64,000 nt of DNA from Acidimicrobiia bacterium (GTDB lineage Bacteria; Actinomycetota; Acidimicrobiia; Spongiisociales; ZC4RG35), in assembly GCA_028285585.1 (NCBI GenBank), contig JANQOU010000002.1, positions 359,956-423,955 of the forward strand, read 5' to 3'. Shown in pieces: positions 1 to 9,490 of the stretch; position 1 is the first letter of the stretch; each line of letters starts with the position of its first letter. A program made the translations under genes and the position numbers. A model generated the notes under the pieces. It saw only the letters and a program-made list of their open reading frames with translations. It searched no databases and was not told the origin of the DNA.

Positions 1-1033
1 CCTCGTAGAGCTGAACCTTCGACACGAGGTCCGGGGCCGTGGCCTGGAGGTACTTGAGGACCACGTCGTAAGCCCGCTTGTCGTCGATCAGAAGCTTGCG
101 GAAGTCGGCCGTGAAGTGCTCTCTGATCACCTTGATCAGAAGCTCGGGCTCCTCATGGACCAGCCGCGGGCCCCCACCCGATTCCGCCTCCTCCTGGATC
201 TTCTCCCAATCCTTGAGCAGACGAGAGATGTCAGCGGCGAGCTCCTCGGCGGTGGCGTGCAGGGCCGCGGTGCGGACGATGACCCCGAACCCGGAAGGGC
301 GCACCTTGTTGATCACATCACGCAGGCGGTTGCGGTCCTCATCGGGAAGCCGGCGACTGATGCCGACATTGTCGGAGTCCGGGACTAGAACCAGGTAGCG
401 GCCCGGCAGCGACGGCATGCCGGTGAGCCGGGCACCCTTTGCGCCCATCGCATCTTTGGTCACCTGGACCAAGACCTCGTCACCTTCTTTGAGCACCTGC
501 TCGATCCGCTTGTTGGACCTGCCACCCGAGCCGGGTGACGCCACGTCGGATGCGTAGAGCACACCGTTCTTGGAAGCGCCGAAATCGAGGAAGGCGGCTT
601 CCATGCCGGGCAGGACGTTCCGAGTGGTCGCCAGGTAGATGTTGCCTGCGACCGTGTTGGACTCCTCGCGAGCCACGTAGTGCTCAACCAGCACCGGCCC
701 TTCGAGGATCACTATCTGAGTCTGGGTCGAGTTGACCGAGACCAGCATTTGCTTCCGGGCGGACTCGGTTGGAAGGATGATCTCATCGTCCACCGGGCGC
801 CGGGAACGGGTCCTCGATGTCGAGATTCCGTTTCTCGATCTGTTCGGCGAACCGCCGCCCCCTTTGGAGCGGTTCTTTCGGCGTTCCTGCTTCGGCTTGG
901 CGGGCGCAGTCGCCTCTACCCGCGTGACCTCGACCTTCTGGCCTCTGACCCGAACGGTCTTGTGCTCCTCGACAGTCCCCTCTGACGAGGACTTCCGTAC
1001 GATTTCGGGGCCCTTTCTCTTGAATAGAGCCAT
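1..1033 (-). CDS. rne: Ribonuclease E/G family endoribonuclease, C-terminal part beyond window
   Basis: Endoribonuclease of the RNase E/G family, which cuts single-stranded A/U-rich RNA in rRNA maturation and mRNA turnover. The frame opens at ATG 1033 and runs to the left edge without a stop, giving about 344 residues. Residues 1-85 are a K/R/S-rich, probably disordered extension. After it comes the family S1 RNA-binding fold, with VEHYVAREESN, GNIYLATTRNVLPGM, AAFLDFG and KNGVLYASD, and then the region with GARLTGMPSLPGRYLV typical of RNase E/G. An SD-like GAGGAG lies about 10 nt before ATG 1033. The 252-bp gap to tdk is its leader; I see no gene in it. The catalytic DNase-I-like domain and zinc link lie outside the window, so E and G subtypes cannot be told apart. 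Confidence 0.93.
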   Translation of the reverse strand, partial: MALFKRKGPEIVRKSSSEGTVEEHKTVRVRGQKVEVTRVEATAPAKPKQERRKNRSKGGGGSPNRSRNGISTSRTRSRRPVDDEIILPTESARKQMLVSVNSTQTQIVILEGPVLVEHYVAREESNTVAGNIYLATTRNVLPGMEAAFLDFGASKNGVLYASDVASPGSGGRSNKRIEQVLKEGDEVLVQVTKDAMGAKGARLTGMPSLPGRYLVLVPDSDNVGISRRLPDEDRNRLRDVINKVRPSGFGVIVRTAALHATAEELAADISRLLKDWEKIQEEAESGGGPRLVHEEPELLIKVIREHFTADFRKLLIDDKRAYDVVLKYLQATAPDLVSKVQLYE

Positions 1034-1285
1034 GAGTATTCACTCCTCTGCAAGCTGTTTGTGAAGCGGGCACCGGCCCCTCGTTTCCTGGTGAGGTGTG
1101 GGCCCGCAAAGGCTGGAGTCAGCCGGAAGACACCCGACGCAACCGAGTGGTTGCCGGGTAGAAGCGCAGTCAGGGTCGAAAGAAACGACCTGAAAATGTG
1201 GACGGTCATCGCGGATGACACTCCAAGAAAGAAAAAGACTGGCGTCCGGCGGACAACCAAAGACTACCAGACGACCGGTGAATGC

Positions 1286-1876
1286 CTACTCATCGCCAAG
1301 CCCGAGCGACGGCTGTTCCGGCTCAGTCGGGTCGTAACACATGCGACATCGGGCCTCGTAGGCGTCAGTGGCACCCAGCACAACCAGGTCATCGGAATGC
1401 ACGATGCGTTGGGTGTACATGCCGGCGCCCCCGCATCGATGACAAACCGCGAGCATCTTGGTCACGTACTCGGCCCTGTCGCAGAGAGTGGGGATCGGCT
1501 CGAACGGCCGGCGAAGGAAGTCGGTGTCGAGCCCGGCGACGATCACTTGCTTGCCTTTGGCAGCCAAGTTGTCGACGATGTCAACGAGGCCATCGTCGAA
1601 GAACTGGCCCTCGTCGATGCCGATCACCTCGGTCGCGTCGCTGATGGCACGGAGCAGCTCGAGGGAACCGTCTACAGGCTCGGCCTCCACCTTCAGGGCC
1701 GAATGGGAGACCACCTCCTCATCCGCATACCGCGTGTCGAGCTGTGGTTTGAACACCTGCACCGGGATCCGAGCGATCTTGGAACGGGTCACCCGCCGGA
1801 TCAGCTCTTCGCTCTTGCCGGAGAACATCGGCCCGCAAATGACCTCAACCCAGCCGTCAGCACTCCGCCGATACAT
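1286..1876 (-). CDS. tdk: Thymidine kinase (type II, zinc-binding)
   Basis: Phosphorylates thymidine to dTMP with ATP in the pyrimidine salvage pathway (cytoplasm). The 196-residue length is usual for the family. Walker A GPMFSGKS is at residues 15-22. The IDEGQFF motif at 87-93 carries the catalytic Glu. Four zinc-ligand cysteines sit in CHRC (145/148) and CRMC (177/180) of the lasso domain. There is no SD before ATG 1876, but a TACGCT box ends 8 nt upstream, which would suit a leaderless transcript. A palindromic repeat lies just upstream. The gene points the same way as rodA but is separated from it by that repeat, so it is probably its own unit. Confidence 0.96.
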   Translation of the reverse strand: MYRRSADGWVEVICGPMFSGKSEELIRRVTRSKIARIPVQVFKPQLDTRYADEEVVSHSALKVEAEPVDGSLELLRAISDATEVIGIDEGQFFDDGLVDIVDNLAAKGKQVIVAGLDTDFLRRPFEPIPTLCDRAEYVTKMLAVCHRCGGAGMYTQRIVHSDDLVVLGATDAYEARCRMCYDPTEPEQPSLGLGDE

Positions 1877-1884
1877 GGTCAGCG

Positions 1885-1890
1885 AGCGTA
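1885..1890 (-). promoter_or_regulatory. Possible -10 box (TACGCT) for leaderless tdk
   Basis: TACGCT fits the actinobacterial TANNNT -10 consensus and ends 8 nt before the tdk ATG, so transcription would start at or next to the start codon. There is no clear -35. A single hexamer of this kind is weak evidence; it counts mainly because similar boxes precede other starts in the window. Confidence 0.35.
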
Positions 1891-1897
1891 ACGCGTT

Positions 1898-2032
1898 CCC
1901 CCCTCCTGCGAACCTCAGGTAATAACGCCCACATTTGGGCGCAATAGCCTCAGGTTCCCGAATCCGAGCTTCAAGCTGAGGCTATTCGGACCGTATCTGG
2001 GCGCTATTACCTGAGGTTGCTGGTGGCGGGGG
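1898..2032. repeat. Palindromic intergenic repeat, copy 1 (108-bp core 1911-2018)
   Basis: The core is a near-perfect palindrome starting aacctcaggtaat and ending attacctgaggtt. Each arm contains two CCTNAGG-like modules separated by a GGGC-rich stretch (for example cgcccacatttgggcg). Outside the core, a C6 run (1898-1903) and a G5 run (2028-2032) extend the symmetry. A second copy with the same 108-bp core length lies at 24312-24419. The element starts directly beside the rodA stop codon and ends 21 bp before tdk. As RNA it could form a long hairpin and terminate transcription. It could also be a REP- or MITE-type mobile repeat. No transposase is nearby. Confidence 0.85.
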
Positions 2033-3193
2033 TTAGGTGAGTTGGTTTTCGCCGGGGACGGGGGTGCGCATCAGCCAGACTGAGTTCACGATGCCCAATG
2101 ACAAAGTCATCGACATGTAGAACGAGCCACCCTGGCTCAGGAACGGCAGTGGAAGCCCGGTGACCGGCATGATCCCGATGGTCATCCCGATGTTGACCAC
2201 GACGTGGAACATCATCATGGCGGCCACACCGACGGCGATGAGCGCACCGAAACGGTCCCTGGCGTTGGCCGCGATGACAAGCAGGCGCCAGACCAGAACC
2301 GCAAACGCGGCCAGGACGAGAACGCCGCCGACGAAACCGAGCTGCTCCCCCACCGCCGTGAAGATGAAGTCGGTCTGCTGTTCGGGGACGTACTCGAACG
2401 CCGTCAGCGTGCCATCTTCGAGAAGGCCCTTCCCGAATAGCTGGCCCGATCCGATGGCATTCTTCGACTGGATCAGCTGATACCCCACTCCCTGCGGGTC
2501 AAGATCCTGATCGAGGAGAGCTTGCAAGCGCAGAATCTGATACTCACTGAGCAACCCCAGCCGCAAGACAGCAATCGAACCAAGCACCACAGCCGTCAGC
2601 AGAGTGACCATCTGCCTCCAAGTCGCACCCGAGACGAAGACCATCGTCAAGAAGATGAAGCCGAACACCAAAGTGGTGCCTAGATCGGGCTCGCGCAGGA
2701 TCAGATAGCCAGGGATCGCGACCAACAACGCCGCTTGACCGATCTTTGCCCAACTCAGGCTACGCGGGCCCAACTCGTCACGAGCGGGGTTGCGTGGCGC
2801 CAGAAGCGAGGCGAGAGCGACGATCACCACCACCTTGGCGAACTCGGCAGGCTGGAGATTGAAAAAGCCGAGCGGGATCCAGCGATTCACGTTCTCGATC
2901 GCGGGGAAGAACAGGACAGCCACGAGCAGTGCCAGGATCACCCCGGAAGCCAGAGGCACCATGCTCCGGTACTCCCGGTAGTCGATGTTCGAGGCGAGCA
3001 CGAAGATGATGAGCCCGGCAGCAACGAAGATCATCTGACGCTCCATCGAGAACGTGCCCGACGACCTGGTCGCCGAGTAGATCATCAGCAGGCCAAGGCC
3101 GGAGAGGGTCAGCATCGTCCCGAAGAGAATCCAATCGCTTCGGTTGTCCCGACGCTGGACGGCCACCTCGCGGACTCGGTTGAGAAGTGTCAT
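2033..3193 (-). CDS. rodA: RodA, SEDS-family peptidoglycan glycosyltransferase
   Basis: Membrane glycosyltransferase that polymerises lipid II during lateral-wall elongation, in partnership with PBP2. It has 386 residues and about ten hydrophobic segments. SEDS signatures are NRWIPLG (103-109), QPAEFAK (114-120), REPDLGTT (167-174) and EQQTDFIFTAVGEQLGF, where Asp275 corresponds to the catalytic loop Asp. ATG 3193 overlaps the mrdA stop by one base (TGATG), so the two are probably translationally coupled, which matches a dedicated RodA-PBP2 complex. The rod operon context favours RodA over FtsW. The stop codon abuts a palindromic repeat that may terminate the operon. Confidence 0.95.
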   Translation of the reverse strand: MTLLNRVREVAVQRRDNRSDWILFGTMLTLSGLGLLMIYSATRSSGTFSMERQMIFVAAGLIIFVLASNIDYREYRSMVPLASGVILALLVAVLFFPAIENVNRWIPLGFFNLQPAEFAKVVVIVALASLLAPRNPARDELGPRSLSWAKIGQAALLVAIPGYLILREPDLGTTLVFGFIFLTMVFVSGATWRQMVTLLTAVVLGSIAVLRLGLLSEYQILRLQALLDQDLDPQGVGYQLIQSKNAIGSGQLFGKGLLEDGTLTAFEYVPEQQTDFIFTAVGEQLGFVGGVLVLAAFAVLVWRLLVIAANARDRFGALIAVGVAAMMMFHVVVNIGMTIGIMPVTGLPLPFLSQGGSFYMSMTLSLGIVNSVWLMRTPVPGENQLT

Positions 3194-5157
3194 CAGTCGG
3201 TGTCCTCACCCTCGACGATCGGAGTCGGCTCGTTGCCCATCAGGTACTGCATGATGTGACGGGCCACCGGCGCGGCGATACGGCCACCGGAACCGCCTTC
3301 CTCGATGACGACAGCAACGATGTACTGCGGGTCGTCGAGCGGAGCCACACCGACGAACCAGGCGTGATCGTCCCGATTCGAGCCGGCCTGCCCAGTCCCG
3401 GTCTTACCACCGACCCGGTCGAGGCCTTCGCCAAAATCTTCGAACGCCGCACGAGCGGTCCCATTGGTGACTACACGGCCGAGATCCGTCAGGAGGCTTC
3501 TTCGCACAGTCGCCGAGATCGGGATCGTCTCGAGCACTGGCGAGTTGACCGACCTGACCAGATTCCCCTCGGTGTCCACTACTCGACTGACAACCCTGGG
3601 CTCCATCACCTGGCCGCCGTTGGCCAGGATCGCATAGGAGGTGGCCACCTGGAGTGGTGTGGCAGTGAAGGAGCCCTGGCCAATTGCGAAGTCCATCAGG
3701 TCACCGCCGAAGAACGGGCTGCCCGCCTCCAACCTCGACCGGTCGAGCCTCGGCGGCTCATCCGGGTTGTCGATCTGATACTGAGCCCACTCTTCGAACA
3801 ACTCACGCGTCGGCACGACGCCACCCACCTCGTTGGTCAGGTCGATGCCAGTGGCCGACCCATAGCCGAGGTCTTTGGCCCAGTCCTGGATGATGTTCTC
3901 CCCCACCGTCTCCCGGTTCTGCCAAGTGCCAAGCGCCACCGACCAGAAGTAGATGTTGCAGGACTGCTCCAAGGCACCATGTATGTCCCGCCACCCAATG
4001 TTGGCCGGCTCGTACCAGTCGTCCTTGACCTGCGGCGAGCCGTCCTCGAGGTTGGGCAGCTCCAACGTCCCATCGCAGTGAATGAGACGGTCGGCGGCGT
4101 TGACACCTTCGATGTCGGAGGGGAATGGGAGGTTCTCCTGCTCGGCCACTGTGTAAGTGATGGCCTTGAATGTCGAGGCCGGCGGGTAGAGACCGCTCAC
4201 CGCGAGGTTGTTGAACGCCCGGGTCTCGTTGAGTTGGGCGAAAGTCTCTTCGTCGATTCCGGTGACGAACTGCTGGGGGTCGAAATCGGGCACCGAGGAG
4301 ATCGACAGCACTTCAAACGTATTGGGGTCTATCACCACCGCAGCCGCGTTCTTGGTCTCCGAGAAAAACTCCTGACCGTCGGCACGACCGGCCTCCTTGA
4401 CGCTGTTGGAGAGGGCGATGCCCTCCTCCAACGCCAACTCGACCACCTCCTGAAGATCAAGGTCGATGGTCAGCTCCAGTGAGTTGCCCGACTCCGGCTC
4501 CACCGGCGGTCGCTGTGCGATTATCTCCCCTCCGCGAACCCGGTACTCCTGGAGGCCGGAGGTGCCTTTCAGGTAGTCCTCATAGACGTTCTCCACACCG
4601 ATCTTGCCGATCCGAACGTCGGGTGGCAGGTCCGGGTTCTCTTCCAGGTCGGCGGCGTTGGGGAGACCGAGATGGCCGATGACATGGGCCAAGGTGGGCC
4701 CGGTGAGATAGACCCTCTCCGGGATCTTGACTATCTCGACACCGGGCAGGTCATCGAGGCGCTCGTTGATCAGATAGGCCGCCTGTGGCTCCACCGTCTT
4801 CACCTGAAAGCGGCCGTTGACGTTTGCGTCCTCATACATCTGGTCTAGCTCCCCCGGGTCTATGCCCAAAAGCGCGGAGAGCTGCTGAACGAGCCCCTCT
4901 CTCTGCTCGGGCTGGACGAAAGTGCGATCCACCACCACGGCGGGGACGAACTGACTGGTCACCAGCAAGGTTCCGTTGCGGTCCCTGATGTCGCCACGCA
5001 GAGCATGCGTCGACTTCTGGATCCAGGTTTGCTCCTCAGTGGCCCGGGCTATGGCAGGGCCTTCGGCCACCTGGAGGAACCAGAGCCGGAGCCCAAGCAC
5101 CGAGAACAGGCCCACGAAGATGAACCCCAGGACAGAGAGACGAACCGCAAACCTCAT
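3193..5157 (-). CDS. mrdA: Penicillin-binding protein 2 (elongasome transpeptidase)
   Basis: Monofunctional class B PBP that cross-links peptidoglycan in the elongasome. It has 654 residues. One N-terminal membrane anchor spans roughly residues 7-30. The PBP dimerisation domain follows, with IRDRNGTLL at 57-65, and then the transpeptidase domain with STFK (328-331, nucleophile Ser328), SCN (399-401) and KTG (585-587). It lies between mreD (4-bp ATGA overlap) and rodA (1-bp overlap) in the mreBCD-mrdA-rodA operon, the canonical cell-shape cluster. Nothing is missing or truncated. Confidence 0.96.
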   Translation of the reverse strand: MRFAVRLSVLGFIFVGLFSVLGLRLWFLQVAEGPAIARATEEQTWIQKSTHALRGDIRDRNGTLLVTSQFVPAVVVDRTFVQPEQREGLVQQLSALLGIDPGELDQMYEDANVNGRFQVKTVEPQAAYLINERLDDLPGVEIVKIPERVYLTGPTLAHVIGHLGLPNAADLEENPDLPPDVRIGKIGVENVYEDYLKGTSGLQEYRVRGGEIIAQRPPVEPESGNSLELTIDLDLQEVVELALEEGIALSNSVKEAGRADGQEFFSETKNAAAVVIDPNTFEVLSISSVPDFDPQQFVTGIDEETFAQLNETRAFNNLAVSGLYPPASTFKAITYTVAEQENLPFPSDIEGVNAADRLIHCDGTLELPNLEDGSPQVKDDWYEPANIGWRDIHGALEQSCNIYFWSVALGTWQNRETVGENIIQDWAKDLGYGSATGIDLTNEVGGVVPTRELFEEWAQYQIDNPDEPPRLDRSRLEAGSPFFGGDLMDFAIGQGSFTATPLQVATSYAILANGGQVMEPRVVSRVVDTEGNLVRSVNSPVLETIPISATVRRSLLTDLGRVVTNGTARAAFEDFGEGLDRVGGKTGTGQAGSNRDDHAWFVGVAPLDDPQYIVAVVIEEGGSGGRIAAPVARHIMQYLMGNEPTPIVEGEDTD

Positions 5158-5660
5158 GAGAACCGGAGGGCAGCAGGGTCACCGTCAACAAGACGGACGA
5201 AGGTGGGAGCAAACAGGCCGGCGAGCACGAGATTGGCCAAGGCGACAACCCAAACAGTTCGGAACACATCAGGCCCGAGGAGGCTGGTCTGGCCGAAGAG
5301 AGTCCCGATGACGACGAGAAGGAAGACTCCGATCAGGCTGAGGACGCCAGCCCAAATGGCGGCAGCAAGTCTCCCTATCTCAGCACGTTGCCTGGTGCGC
5401 AGCCCCATGTAGGCCACGATCGTGAAGACGACTGCTCTGAGGCCGAGGATCGAAGATCCCAGCAGGTCGACAAGAAGCCCCGCCATGAACCCGGTCAGCA
5501 GCACCAGCTCGGGCCTGACCCGTGTCAACGACATCATGATCACCACAAGAAGGACAAGGTCCGGCGTGATGATGCGGATCTGGGCGAACAAGGTGGTCTG
5601 CAGCACAACGGCCACAACGAGCACGATGGCAATGACAAGGGGCTTGGGTAGTCGCATCAC
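5154..5660 (-). CDS. mreD: MreD, rod shape-determining membrane protein
   Basis: Small integral membrane component of the elongasome. The 168 residues form about five transmembrane helices. The family is poorly conserved, so the call relies on size, topology, the start-like stretch LQTTLFAQIRIITPDLVLL, and position: 4-bp overlaps with both mreC upstream and mrdA downstream. It presumably links cytoplasmic MreB filaments and MreC to PBP2 and RodA. No unusual feature is seen. Confidence 0.9.
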   Translation of the reverse strand: MMRLPKPLVIAIVLVVAVVLQTTLFAQIRIITPDLVLLVVIMMSLTRVRPELVLLTGFMAGLLVDLLGSSILGLRAVVFTIVAYMGLRTRQRAEIGRLAAAIWAGVLSLIGVFLLVVIGTLFGQTSLLGPDVFRTVWVVALANLVLAGLFAPTFVRLVDGDPAALRFS

Positions 5661-6574
5661 CCCTCCTCTGCAGTCGTAGAGGAGGACGCCACCGTGGTGG
5701 TTGTCGACGTGTCGACAGGTATCACCCTGTCATCGGCTGTGATGGACACAGGATCTGGCGGCCAGGCAAGAACCACAACCAGACGAAGGATGTCGGGGTT
5801 GACGAAGGGAGAGACAAATGTGGTGAGAGTGTCAATGCCGGGTGCAGAGTCCCCTATCACCTCACCGATCGGCAGCCCTGCCGGGAAGCTGGCGGACACT
5901 GCGGAGGTCAGGACACGGTCACCGGCGAGAATCGGCTCTCTCGCGTCGAGAACCTCGAGACGCATCTCGCTCGACGCCACTTGGGACACAAGTGTCCCAA
6001 TTTGCTCCCCGACGATGACCGTCACCGCCTGCCTGTCCCCGGTGATCGGCACGATGGTGGCGCTGCCGCCGGTCACGTCCTTGACCGTGCCAACGACGTA
6101 GCCATTGGTGTCGACAACCGGCTGGCCCACAGCAACGCCATCCGCCGTCCCCTTGTTGATGATCAGGGCTGAGTCGAACGCCCCAGGACGGCCGATGACG
6201 AGCGCAACGGTCCGACCGAGCTCATCACCCGCCGTCTCCAAGTCATAGAGCTGCTCGAGAAACTCCAACCGGGCCAAGTCGTCCTGCACACCGATCAGAG
6301 CCGCTTGCTGTTCGGCGATCTGCGCCCGCAACACCCGGTTCTCCTCCTGAAGCGAAGCAACGTTGGTGAGTGAACGAACCATGTCGGCAACCGGGTTCAC
6401 CACGACCGCCGCCGCCTTCTGAAGGGGTGCCACCAACGTCTGCGTCCCCGTGCGCATCACACCAACCACACCTTGGCCCTGAACACGCACGTCAAACGTC
6501 ATGAGAAGGACGCCGACAACAATCAAGCTGATCAGAGTTGGGAGGATGCGGCCGCGTGGCTCGTTATCGAGCAT
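5657..6574 (-). CDS. mreC: MreC, rod shape-determining protein
   Basis: Bitopic scaffold protein that couples MreB to PBP2. It has 305 residues. A hydrophobic N-terminal helix lies at about residues 10-27. A coiled coil follows at about 65-110, with SLQEENRVLRAQIAEQQ as its heptad core. The beta-barrel MreC core then runs to about residue 275, including DGVAVGQPVVDTNGYVVGTV and VLTSAVSASFPAGLPIGEV. The last 20 residues are low-complexity Ser/Thr. The 3' end overlaps mreD by 4 bp. The gap to mreB is 21 bp, so this is one operon. Confidence 0.94.
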   Translation of the reverse strand: MLDNEPRGRILPTLISLIVVGVLLMTFDVRVQGQGVVGVMRTGTQTLVAPLQKAAAVVVNPVADMVRSLTNVASLQEENRVLRAQIAEQQAALIGVQDDLARLEFLEQLYDLETAGDELGRTVALVIGRPGAFDSALIINKGTADGVAVGQPVVDTNGYVVGTVKDVTGGSATIVPITGDRQAVTVIVGEQIGTLVSQVASSEMRLEVLDAREPILAGDRVLTSAVSASFPAGLPIGEVIGDSAPGIDTLTTFVSPFVNPDILRLVVVLAWPPDPVSITADDRVIPVDTSTTTTVASSSTTAEEG

Positions 6575-6595
6575 GACCGCGACGGGTTGGGGCGA

Positions 6596-7627
6596 TCATG
6601 GCCGGGCTGAGGACGCCAGCACGTTGTGCAGCGCGTCGAACTCCTCCAGGCACTTCCCCGAGCCGATCACCACGGACTGCAATGGCTGCGCTGCCGTCAC
6701 GATGGGCATCCCCGTCTCATGAGCCAGACGATGGTCCAGCCCCATCAAAAGCGCTCCTCCTCCAGTGAGCACGATTCCACGTTCAACGATGTCGGCGGCA
6801 AGCTCGGGAGGGGTCTTGTCGAGTGTGAACTTCACGGCATCGACGATGGCTTGCGTGGGCTCCTCGATCGCCTCCCTGATCTCAGGGCTGGAGAGGAGAA
6901 TTGTCTTCGGGAGCCCCGTGACCAGGTCGCGACCTCTCACCTCGGCTGAAGGCTCATCGGCATAGGGCCAAGCCGAGCCAACGGCCATCTTGAGCTGCTC
7001 GGCAGTGCGCTCACCGACAAGCACGTTGTGCTCCTTCTTGATCCAATCGATGATCGCTGTGTCCAACTCGTCGCCACCGACCCGGATAGAGCGAGACACG
7101 ACGATGCCCCCGAGGGAGATCACAGCGACTTCGGTGGTGCCTCCACCGATGTCGACAACCATCGACCCCGACGGCTCGCCTATCGGAAGACCGGACCCGA
7201 TCGCAGCGGCCATCGGCTCTTCGATCGTGTAAGCGCGACGAGCGCCGGCGTGATAGGCAGCCTCTTCAACGGCGCGCCGCTCAACGGGAGTGATCCCGGA
7301 CGGAACACAAACCACGATCCTCGGTCGGGCCCACCGGCGACGATGCACCTTCTGGATGAAGTAGCGGAGCATCTTCTCGGTGATGTCGAAGTCGGCGATC
7401 ACACCGTCACGAAGCGGGCGAATGGCGGTAATGCTTGCCGGGGTGCGGCCGATCATGCGTTTGGCTTCCATGCCAACGGCTAGCGCCTTGCTGTTCTGCG
7501 AGTTGATCGCAACGACCGACGGCTCGTCGAGCACGATCCCGCCACCGCGGACGTATACGAGTGTGTTGGCAGTGCCGAGGTCGATGGCCATGTCCTGGCC
7601 AGCGAACGACAAAAGGGTTTCAGCCAT
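6596..7627 (-). CDS. mreB: MreB, actin-like cell-shape protein
   Basis: Bacterial actin homologue whose membrane-associated filaments orient lateral wall synthesis. The 343 residues are the usual length. Phosphate-1 is [17 protein letters not shown] (residues 11-27), phosphate-2 is [18 protein letters not shown], and the adenosine motif is [14 protein letters not shown]. It is the first gene of the rod operon. The gap to ndk (78 bp) contains no convincing hairpin, so ndk may be partly cotranscribed into mreB. Confidence 0.97.
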   Translation of the reverse strand: MAETLLSFAGQDMAIDLGTANTLVYVRGGGIVLDEPSVVAINSQNSKALAVGMEAKRMIGRTPASITAIRPLRDGVIADFDITEKMLRYFIQKVHRRRWARPRIVVCVPSGITPVERRAVEEAAYHAGARRAYTIEEPMAAAIGSGLPIGEPSGSMVVDIGGGTTEVAVISLGGIVVSRSIRVGGDELDTAIIDWIKKEHNVLVGERTAEQLKMAVGSAWPYADEPSAEVRGRDLVTGLPKTILLSSPEIREAIEEPTQAIVDAVKFTLDKTPPELAADIVERGIVLTGGGALLMGLDHRLAHETGMPIVTAAQPLQSVVIGSGKCLEEFDALHNVLASSARP

Positions 7628-7705
7628 AGCTGAGGATGACTCCCGGACGGACCCCTGGAAGTTTAGGTGGCCTGTTTCCCTAGTGCCATAGGCAATCAGC
7701 CAGGA

Positions 7706-8107
7706 TCAGCCGAAGAAGATCTCCAACTCCCTGGCAGCACTCTCGGGGCCATCCGATCCGTGGACCAGGTTGTTGGTCACGGCGAGCCCCAAATCGCCCC
7801 GGATCGTGCCCACTTCGGCCTTCTTGGGGTCGGTGGCGCCCATCAAGGTGCGGCACACGGAGATCGCCTCCTCCCCCGACCACTGCATGGCCACCACCGG
7901 CCCCGAAGTGATGAACTCGAGCAACTCGGGGAAGAACGGCTTGTCGACATGCTCGGCATAGTGACGCCGGGCCAGCGCCTCGTCGATGTCGAGCTTCCTG
8001 ATCCTCTCGAGCGTCAAGCCCTTGCGCTCAAACCGTGAGATCACCTCGCCAACGAGCCCGCGGGCCACGCCGTCTGGCTTCACCATGATGAAAGTGTGTT
8101 CGGACAT
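7706..8107 (-). CDS. ndk: Nucleoside diphosphate kinase
   Basis: Transfers the gamma phosphate of ATP to NDPs through a phosphohistidine. It has 133 residues, typical of bacterial NDK. The catalytic His116 lies in [14 protein letters not shown] near the N-terminus and [18 protein letters not shown] are family signatures. The start ATG 8107 has no SD; a TAGCGT box ends 9 nt upstream, so a leaderless start is possible. The gene lies between folC and mreB on the same strand. Confidence 0.96.
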   Translation of the reverse strand: MSEHTFIMVKPDGVARGLVGEVISRFERKGLTLERIRKLDIDEALARRHYAEHVDKPFFPELLEFITSGPVVAMQWSGEEAISVCRTLMGATDPKKAEVGTIRGDLGLAVTNNLVHGSDGPESAARELEIFFG

Positions 8108-8116
8108 ATGGGATCA

Positions 8117-8122
8117 ACGCTA
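8117..8122 (-). promoter_or_regulatory. Possible -10 box (TAGCGT) for ndk
   Basis: TAGCGT matches TANNNT and ends 9 nt before the ndk ATG, with no SD in between. This would fit a leaderless or near-leaderless transcript. No -35 is evident. Confidence 0.3.
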
Positions 8123-8146
8123 TCCGAGCGGCTGAGCCTGAGCGAG

Positions 8147-9433
8147 TCAGTCGACGAGCAACTCCCTGACCTCGCCTACCAGGTAGAGCGAGCCGGCAAC
8201 CAGAACCGCTCCCTCTGGACCGGCCTCGGCGCGTGCCATGTCGACCGCATATTCGGGCGTCTCGGCGACAAGAACAGGAACGTCCACGAGAGGCGCCACA
8301 CGCTCCGCCAGCTCGGCGGAGGGGACCGCTCGCTTCTCGTTCACCGAAGTGGCGACGATGCCGTCGACGAGCGGAGCCAGCCGCTCCACCATCAGCTCGA
8401 CGTTCTTGTCACCCATCACCCCGAGCACCAACTGCCACCGCGTCGACGGGAACTCCTCGCGTAATGACTCGAAGACTGTCGTCACGCCGTCGGCGTTGTG
8501 CGCCCCGTCGATCATCATCAACGGGTTGGAGCCGACGCGCTCCAGTCGCCCCGGCATGGTCATGGCCGAAGCTGCGCTGCGCAGGGCGTCGGGATCGAGC
8601 TTGTCTCCCAACATGGCCTCTGCTGCTGCCACGGCAGTGCTGAGGTTGCTCAACTGGTATCTGCCGTGAAGAGGCAGGAACACGTCCTCATAGGTGTCCT
8701 CCGCTCCATCGATGGTCACTAACCATCCGCCGACACCTCTCTCCGCTTCGGCCACCTTGTGATCCGACCCGTAGCGACGATGCTGGATGCCCAGATCACG
8801 GCTTCTCTCGTTGGCAACCTGCATCGCCTCATCAGGCAACGGGCCGGTGACCAGGATGGAGTTGGGACCGGCTATGGCCAGTTTCTCACCGGCAATCGTG
8901 GGGATGTCAGACCCGAGATACTCGGTGTGGTCGACTCCTATCGACGTGACCACGCAGACTTCCGCGTCGACCACGTTTGTGGCGTCGAGACGGCCGCCGA
9001 GCCCAACCTCCAACACGACGGCGTTGACTGCTTGGTCGGCGAAGAAGGCGAACGCCGCCGCGGTCGTCAGCTCGAAATAGGTGTTCGGCGGAGAGCCGTT
9101 CGCCTCCCGGAGGTCAGCGAAGGCGGCGACATCTTGAACCGCCAGTGCGAACTCCTCTTTGGTCGAGTAGCGGCCGTTGACGGCCAGCCTCTCTTCGACC
9201 TTCTGAAGATGCGGTGATGTGTAGGTGCCGGTGGTCAACCCGTGGGCAACCAAGATGAGGGTGGCCATCCGGGATGTGGAGGTCTTCCCGTTGGTCCCGG
9301 CAACGTGGATGATCGGGTAACCCTCATCGGGCCGGCCCATCATCGCCAACAGGTCGTTGATGCGCTCGAGCCCCGGCTCGAGCCCCTGGCCGATGTGGTT
9401 GTCGAGGTATGCGACGGCGTCGGTGTATTCCAT
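8147..9433 (-). CDS. folC: Bifunctional folylpolyglutamate synthase / dihydrofolate synthase
   Basis: Mur-ligase-family enzyme that adds glutamate to dihydropteroate and extends the folate polyglutamate tail. It has 428 residues. The P-loop VAGTNGKTS is at 45-53. VVLEVGLGGRLDATNVV contains the conserved Glu and Asp metal ligands. TSIGVDHTEYLG and PGRLERVGSNPLMMIDGAHN are folate-synthase signatures of the central and C-terminal domains. A terminator-like hairpin ends only 3 nt upstream of the ATG, so its own promoter or start signals would have to lie within or across that hairpin. Confidence 0.95.
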   Translation of the reverse strand: MEYTDAVAYLDNHIGQGLEPGLERINDLLAMMGRPDEGYPIIHVAGTNGKTSTSRMATLILVAHGLTTGTYTSPHLQKVEERLAVNGRYSTKEEFALAVQDVAAFADLREANGSPPNTYFELTTAAAFAFFADQAVNAVVLEVGLGGRLDATNVVDAEVCVVTSIGVDHTEYLGSDIPTIAGEKLAIAGPNSILVTGPLPDEAMQVANERSRDLGIQHRRYGSDHKVAEAERGVGGWLVTIDGAEDTYEDVFLPLHGRYQLSNLSTAVAAAEAMLGDKLDPDALRSAASAMTMPGRLERVGSNPLMMIDGAHNADGVTTVFESLREEFPSTRWQLVLGVMGDKNVELMVERLAPLVDGIVATSVNEKRAVPSAELAERVAPLVDVPVLVAETPEYAVDMARAEAGPEGAVLVAGSLYLVGEVRELLVD

Positions 9434-9436
9434 GAG

Positions 9437-9466
9437 AAAGCTCCGGGAGGTTAATCCCGGGGCTTT
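9437..9466 (-). terminator. Hairpin between surface-protein gene and folC
   Basis: A 12-bp stem with one mismatch (aaagctccggga paired with tcccggggcttt) and a 6-nt loop. On the minus strand it lies 24 nt after the surface-protein stop, followed by TCTC rather than a real T-tract. It is plausible as a terminator for that gene. The folC ATG follows 3 nt later, so it could instead affect folC translation. Confidence 0.6.
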
Positions 9467-9490
9467 CGTTTACCGACTACAGACGTTCTT

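Noticed and set aside
1061..1891. A 276-residue plus-strand frame across tdk
   Set aside because: tdk on the minus strand has the P-loop, catalytic Glu and zinc ligands. The plus frame shows nothing.
3187..4482. A 431-residue open frame on the plus strand
   Set aside because: It is exactly antisense to mrdA, whose three catalytic motifs are intact. Its sequence is low in hydrophobic residues and shows no domain; it is a GC-rich shadow frame.
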